Below are positions 7,428-11,276 of a stretch of 11,276 nucleotides of DNA, piece after piece. Numbering within the stretch: the stretch's first letter is position 1; each line of letters starts with the position of its first letter. Location: NCBI GenBank assembly GCA_903927685.1, contig CAIYOB010000186.1:1-11276 (forward strand), written 5' to 3'. The notes under the pieces are model-generated. The model worked only from the letters and a program-made list of their open reading frames with translations, had not been told where the DNA came from and made no database searches. Source of the stretch: an uncultured Planctomycetaceae bacterium (lineage in GTDB: Bacteria; Planctomycetota; Planctomycetia; Pirellulales; Pirellulaceae). Position numbers and translations under genes: made by a program.

Positions 7428-7514
7428 GGGTGCCTGGGGTCGAGCCACGAGGCACGAGTGGCGAGCCCCCAGTTTTTGCCTCTGGGGGCTCGCTGCACTC
7501 GACCCCAGGCACCC
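7428..7514. repeat. 87-bp imperfect palindromic element, likely dispersed repeat
   Basis: Outer arms of 17 bp are exact complements: 7428-7444 (GGGTGCCTGGGGTCGAG) and 7498-7514. A nested inner stem pairs GCGAGCCCCCAG (7461-7472) with CTGGGGGCTCGC (7482-7493) around a 9-base T-rich loop, and GAGTG/CACTC (7456-7460 with 7496-7500) can extend it past a 2-base bulge. There is no transposase or room for one. Size and symmetry fit a REP-like or MITE-like intergenic element that forms a long hairpin in RNA or single-stranded DNA. It could also act as a bidirectional terminator or boundary, but lies more than 200 bases from both start codons. Confidence 0.7.
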
Positions 7515-7686
7515 CCAACCTGCCGGCTGTTGTCACGCCCGGGGCGCGCAGAACTCCAATTCCAGCGCCGCCAGCCAACTTCGATTCACGCGAGTGTGAA
7601 CTTGTGCCGATTTTTCTGGATGTGCGGATTGTAACGCCGTGCCGCGCAGACTGCAGAGCTAGCATTGCCACTGACGGCCGAGCGGT

Positions 7687-7699
7687 GATCGCAGCGATC
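7687..7699. promoter_or_regulatory. Dyad GATCGC-A-GCGATC before the secretin ribosome binding site
   Basis: A 6+1+6 inverted repeat ends 4 bases before the GAGGA (7704-7708) that serves the ATG at 7719. It may be an operator or a leader hairpin next to the ribosome binding site. Such 6-bp dyads can arise by chance in GC-rich DNA, so confidence is low. Confidence 0.25.
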
Positions 7700-7718
7700 G
7701 TACGAGGAACTTGTTGCC

Positions 7719-10700
7719 ATGACAGCACGAATTCAATTGCTTTCTGTCCGTCGGCTGATGTTGCTGGTGGGCATCGTGGCCACGATGGCCGGCTTTGGCT
7801 GGCTGTTGTCTGCCCAAGAGGGTGCGCCGAGCGATTTTCAGGCTTACCCTCTGCAACATGCCCCGGCCCGGGATCTCGTCCCGCAATTGGAGAGCCTGCT
7901 TTCCGGCGAGGGCACACGCTACGAGATCATCGTCGACCAGAACGGCAACCGGATTCTGGTCCAGGGCGGCGAGGCTACGCAACGGCTGGCCAGCCAGCTG
8001 ATCCAGGCCTTGGACCAGCCGCTCGCTCGGCCGGCTGCAACGCCGGCCGCGCCGACGGTCGTCCGCAATTACGCTGTGGCTCCGCCGCTGCTGGACAAGA
8101 CACTGGCCGATCTTCGCAAGCAGTTCCCGCCCCAGACCGGCGCCCGCATCGCCGCCGACTCGCGGACCTCGCAACTGTTGGTCGTGGCGCCCGATGAAGT
8201 CCAACGGCAGATCGGTCAGACGCTGCGGCCTGGTGGCGCCACGGCGTCGGCAACGCCGTCCGCCGCGCCGCCCGCTCCCGCGGCCCAACCGCGCCGCACC
8301 GCGACACTGCAGAACATCTCCGGCCGCGAATTGGAGGACAGCCTTAGTCGCCTGTGGGGCCAGCGATTGACTCGCACTGCGGCCAGCGACGGGGACGTGG
8401 CTGTCTTGAGCTTGGCCTCCGACGCCGGTCCCCAGCCGATCCTGCAAGTCGATCGGCGCCAAGGCTCCGTCGCCTTCCTGGGCTCGGCGGAGTCCGTCCA
8501 GGTGTGGCAGCGCGTCGTGGCGGCGCTGGATCGCCCCCGGGGCGGCGTGGAACAGCAGACGGACTTGGTGCCCTTGAGCCGGGCGGATCCGAAGAAAGTC
8601 CAGCGGGCTGTCACGCTGCTGGAAACCAGCGGCGCTACCGCCGGCAAGACCGCCGCCCAACTCGCCTCGCTGCCGCAGGAAGGCGCACCGCCTGCGGACG
8701 CCGCACCGGCCCCGGCTCCCGGCAACGCCGCGCCGGGCGAAGGTGCCGCGCCGGGCGAAGGGGCCGCATCTCCGGGCGACGGTGCCGCGGACCTACCCGT
8801 CGACGAAGGCGGCTTGATCGGCCCCGTGCAGATCGAATACCTCGAAGGCCTGAACGTGATCGTCATCCGCGGTCATAAGCGCGACGTCGAACGCGTCCGC
8901 AAGATCATCGGCGAGATCGAGGACGTCAGCGTCGTGACTCAGCCGGCGATTGAGATCCTGCACTTGCAGCACGTCGGCAGCCAAGTCATGGCGACCTTGG
9001 TGACGACCGTGTACACCGACATTCTCTCGACGCGACAAGGAAAGGTGAACATCCAGGCGCTGGTCAAGCCCAATGCGCTGTTGATGATCGGCCGCCCGGA
9101 AAGCGTGGAAACCGTCAAGGGCTTGATCGAGAAACTGGATCAGCCCACCAAGCCGGAGACGCAATTCGAGGTCTTCCCCATGAAACACGTCTCGGCGGTC
9201 GATGTCCAAGAGACCATCCAGAGCTTCTTTGTGGACGTGCTCGGCCAGACGGCCCAGCGGACCACTCAGGCCGCCACCGGGACCGCGCGTCCGGGCTTGG
9301 GCACGCGCGTCAATGTGGTGGCGGACTACCGCAGCAATTCGCTGATCGTCCAGGCCAGCCCAACGGACATGGAAGAAGTCCGCCGGATGATCGCTCAGCT
9401 GGACATCGAAAACCCGGCCGCTGCCAATGAACTGAAGATCTTCCGGCTGAAGAACGCCATGGCCAGCGACATCGGGCCGGTGCTGCAGGATGCCTTGAAC
9501 TGGCAACTGATCGGCAGCCGCACGCCGCTGGGCGCGACCCGCACCGGGACCTTTGGCGGCGGGCAGACCTTCGGCCAGACGGAAGAACGCGCCCGACTGC
9601 GTTCGGCTATCCTGTCGTTCATGACTGTGGACGCCCAAGGCGGCAAGGCGATCGAGTCGGGGCAACTGGCGGACATCCGGGTGACCGTGGACACCAACAG
9701 CAATGCCCTGGTCGTGACCGCGCCGCCGAAGAGCATGGGGTTGATCGAAGCGTTGATCAAGGAATTGGACACGCTGCCCAACGCCCAGGCGCAGATCAAG
9801 GTCTTTACGATCGTCAACGGCGATGCCCGCTCGCTGTCCAGCATGCTGACCCAGTTGCTGGGCCAGCAGGGCACGACCCAGTCGACCACCACCCTGTTCG
9901 GCACCGGGACCGTCAGTCCGTTCCTGGCGGCGGGCATGCAGTCCGGGGCCGCCAGCGGGGAAAGCTCGCTGGTCCCGGTCCGGTTCGGCGTGGACCAACG
10001 CACCAACAGCATCATCGCCACGGGCTCCGAGGGCGATCTGGGCGTGGTCGAGGCCGTCCTGCTCCGGCTGGACGAACAGAGCCTGCGGGAGCACAAGACG
10101 ATGGTCTACTGGCTGGCGAATGTGCCTGCCGCCGATGTGGCCACAGCCTTGAACGACTGGATCACGAACCGCACCACCCTGTTCCAACAGCAGCTGCAGA
10201 TCTCGCCGGAAAGCCCGGACATCCAGTGGAACCGGCGGGTGATCGTGGTGCCCGAGACGATCAGCAACAGCATCATCATCAGTGCCGCGCCGGAACTGTT
10301 CGACGAGGTCAAGCACGTGATCGAGTCGATCGACCGCAAGCCGCCGTTGATCAAGATCGATGTGCTGATCGCGGAGGTTGTCTTGACCAACGACTTTGAA
10401 TTCGGGGCGGAGTGGGGGTTGCAGGACTCGCTGCTGTTCAACCGCAGCTACTTCCCGGGCGACACCGGGAGTGCGCCGAGCGCCGGCTTCAACTTCAACA
10501 ACGTGCCGCTGGGGGACACCGGGGGCACGGCGGCCTATCGCAACAATGTCCTGGGCCAGAGCCTGACCAGTTTTGGTTTGGGGCGGGTCAGTCAACTGGG
10601 CTATGGCGGGCTCGTTCTGTCCGCCAGCAGCGACGCCGTTTCGGCCCTGCTGCGGGCACTCGAGGAAGAGGGGCGCGCTCAGATCCTGAGCCGTCCGACG

Positions 10701-11276
10701 GTCACGACCTTGGACAAGCAGCCGGCCTTTATCAATGTGGGAGCAACCGTCTCGCGGCTGGCGGGCACGACGCAGAACGTCAACACCACGACGCAGGATA
10801 TCACGGACGTCGAGACCGGGCTGACCGTCGGCGTCACGCCGCAAATCACCCCGGACGGCCTGATCATCATGGAAGTCGACGCGGAGAAGTCCAAGTTGAG
10901 CGAGACCGAAGGGGTGCAGTTGCCTGCGGGTGATGGGTCGACCTTTTTCCAGGGGAACATCGACAAAGTCACGGCCCAGACGACGATCAGCGCCCGCAGC
11001 GGGCAGACCATCGTGTTCGCGGGTCTCATTCAGACGAACAAGTCGAAGATCTCGCGGGGAATCCCGTTCCTGTCAGACATTCCCGTGGTGGGTCCGCTGT
11101 TTGAGTTCCAGAAGGAGTCAGAAACTCGCAGCGAGTTGTTGATCATCATGACCCCGCACGTCGTGCGCAGCGATGACGACCTCGATCGGATCCGGACCGC
11201 CGAATCGGAGCGGATGAGCTGGTGCCTGGCCGACGTGATGTCCCTGTACGGCGACGTGGGCCTGTCCGCCCGTCCC
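7719..11276 (+). CDS. gspD: Large secretin, GspD/PilQ family, with extended N-domain array (3' end outside window)
   Basis: This is an outer-membrane channel subunit of the type II secretion/type IV pilus secretin family. The frame is open for 1186 codons to the last base, so the C-terminus is missing. GAGGA at 7704-7708 precedes the ATG by 10 bases and the protein opens with a signal sequence (LMLLVGIVATMAGFGWLLSA, 13-32). About nine repeats resembling secretin N-domains follow, at roughly 40-101, 114-172, 192-273, 281-402, 410-476, 482-566, 571-687, 692-787 and 793-876; many end in a helix with the form LIxxLD. A Pro/Ala/Gly-rich insert occupies 319-360. The secretin domain runs from about 877 to 1145, with RAQILSRPTVTTLD (985-998), DIPVVGPLFEFQ (1119-1130) and LLIIMTPHVVR. 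Canonical GspD is about 650 residues with four N-domains, so this is unusually long. No other secretion gene is in view. Whether it serves type II secretion, a pilus or another system cannot be decided here. Confidence 0.93.
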   Translation, partial: MTARIQLLSVRRLMLLVGIVATMAGFGWLLSAQEGAPSDFQAYPLQHAPARDLVPQLESLLSGEGTRYEIIVDQNGNRILVQGGEATQRLASQLIQALDQPLARPAATPAAPTVVRNYAVAPPLLDKTLADLRKQFPPQTGARIAADSRTSQLLVVAPDEVQRQIGQTLRPGGATASATPSAAPPAPAAQPRRTATLQNISGRELEDSLSRLWGQRLTRTAASDGDVAVLSLASDAGPQPILQVDRRQGSVAFLGSAESVQVWQRVVAALDRPRGGVEQQTDLVPLSRADPKKVQRAVTLLETSGATAGKTAAQLASLPQEGAPPADAAPAPAPGNAAPGEGAAPGEGAASPGDGAADLPVDEGGLIGPVQIEYLEGLNVIVIRGHKRDVERVRKIIGEIEDVSVVTQPAIEILHLQHVGSQVMATLVTTVYTDILSTRQGKVNIQALVKPNALLMIGRPESVETVKGLIEKLDQPTKPETQFEVFPMKHVSAVDVQETIQSFFVDVLGQTAQRTTQAATGTARPGLGTRVNVVADYRSNSLIVQASPTDMEEVRRMIAQLDIENPAAANELKIFRLKNAMASDIGPVLQDALNWQLIGSRTPLGATRTGTFGGGQTFGQTEERARLRSAILSFMTVDAQGGKAIESGQLADIRVTVDTNSNALVVTAPPKSMGLIEALIKELDTLPNAQAQIKVFTIVNGDARSLSSMLTQLLGQQGTTQSTTTLFGTGTVSPFLAAGMQSGAASGESSLVPVRFGVDQRTNSIIATGSEGDLGVVEAVLLRLDEQSLREHKTMVYWLANVPAADVATALNDWITNRTTLFQQQLQISPESPDIQWNRRVIVVPETISNSIIISAAPELFDEVKHVIESIDRKPPLIKIDVLIAEVVLTNDFEFGAEWGLQDSLLFNRSYFPGDTGSAPSAGFNFNNVPLGDTGGTAAYRNNVLGQSLTSFGLGRVSQLGYGGLVLSASSDAVSALLRALEEEGRAQILSRPTVTTLDKQPAFINVGATVSRLAGTTQNVNTTTQDITDVETGLTVGVTPQITPDGLIIMEVDAEKSKLSETEGVQLPAGDGSTFFQGNIDKVTAQTTISARSGQTIVFAGLIQTNKSKISRGIPFLSDIPVVGPLFEFQKESETRSELLIIMTPHVVRSDDDLDRIRTAESERMSWCLADVMSLYGDVGLSARP
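8733..8789 (+). repeat. 18-bp tandem repeat encoding Pro-Gly-Glu-Gly-Ala-Ala
   Basis: There are three copies, at 8733-8750, 8751-8768 and 8772-8789, the last two separated by one TCT codon. They read PGEGAA, PGEGAA, S, PGDGAA. They lie inside the low-complexity insert of the fourth N-type repeat of the secretin. The third copy has Asp for Glu. The in-frame unit suggests slippage-driven length variation of a flexible linker. Confidence 0.75.

Larger units (their letters stand above)
7156..7718. other. Divergent intergenic region between export operon and secretin gene
   Basis: These 563 bases hold no convincing gene; the open frames crossing it lack family similarity and extend as shadows of the secretin. 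Both divergent promoters should lie here. On the minus strand TAATAT (7281-7286) is a possible -10 box, but I find no good -35 at the right distance. On the + strand no clear sigma-70 pair is seen. Structures present are the 87-bp palindromic repeat (7428-7514), a small dyad TTCAC-6-GTGAA (7585-7600) and the dyad at 7687-7699. Stretches 7316-7390 and 7600-7630 are locally richer in T than the flanking genes. Confidence 0.6.

Noticed and set aside
2450..7638. 11-mer ATTGTAACGCC shared at 2450-2460 and 7628-7638
   Set aside because: Many 11-base matches are expected by chance in a window of this size, and the two sites have no common position relative to a gene start.
7186..7917. 243-codon - strand frame across the intergenic region
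   Set aside because: It runs through the palindromic repeat and into the secretin signal-peptide region, with no family similarity or ribosome binding site that I can support.
8793..10844. 683-codon open frame on the - strand opposite the secretin
   Set aside because: It is a long antisense frame typical of GC-rich coding DNA. The + strand carries the canonical secretin motifs through the same interval.

Overview
This is a GC-rich bacterial window, most likely from a planctomycete (Planctomycetota, Pirellulales-like). That placement is an inference from the gene types: a fused Wzc-type tyrosine kinase with its Wza partner, small secreted carboxypeptidase-regulatory-like proteins, and an oversized secretin. 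No rRNA or marker gene is present to prove it. I see no tRNA, rRNA, CRISPR array, transposase or phage gene.

Layout. Positions 67-1992 (+) encode a complete biosynthetic arginine decarboxylase (SpeA), preceded by a perfect 16-bp palindrome. A 103-residue protein with a C-terminal membrane segment (1999-2310, -) converges on it with only 6 bases between the stops. Positions 2493-7155 (-) look like a four-gene operon, read from 7155 downward: two secreted, membrane-anchored paralogues of unknown function (6634-7155 and 6031-6570), a Wza-type polysaccharide export lipoprotein (4906-5976), and a Wzc-type co-polymerase/tyrosine autokinase (2493-4868). The gaps are 63, 54 and 37 bases. A 563-bp noncoding stretch (7156-7718) separates this operon from a divergent gene. 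It carries an 87-bp imperfect palindrome that looks like a dispersed repeat, plus small dyads near both start codons. From 7719 to the window end (+) lies a secretin of at least 1186 residues with no stop codon reached. Its C-terminal secretin domain is canonical, but about nine ring-building-like repeats precede it.

How the genes fit together. The minus-strand operon supplies the export part of a capsule or exopolysaccharide machine: an inner-membrane co-polymerase kinase and an outer-membrane export lipoprotein. No glycosyltransferase, flippase or polymerase is present, so synthesis genes must lie elsewhere. The two small paralogues are co-oriented and first in the operon, so they may be envelope accessory proteins of that machine. 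The divergent secretin belongs to the type II secretion/type IV pilus outer-membrane channel family. Head-to-head placement with the export operon suggests shared regulation, but this is unproven. The best candidates for something undescribed are the tandem paralogue pair and the extended multi-ring secretin.
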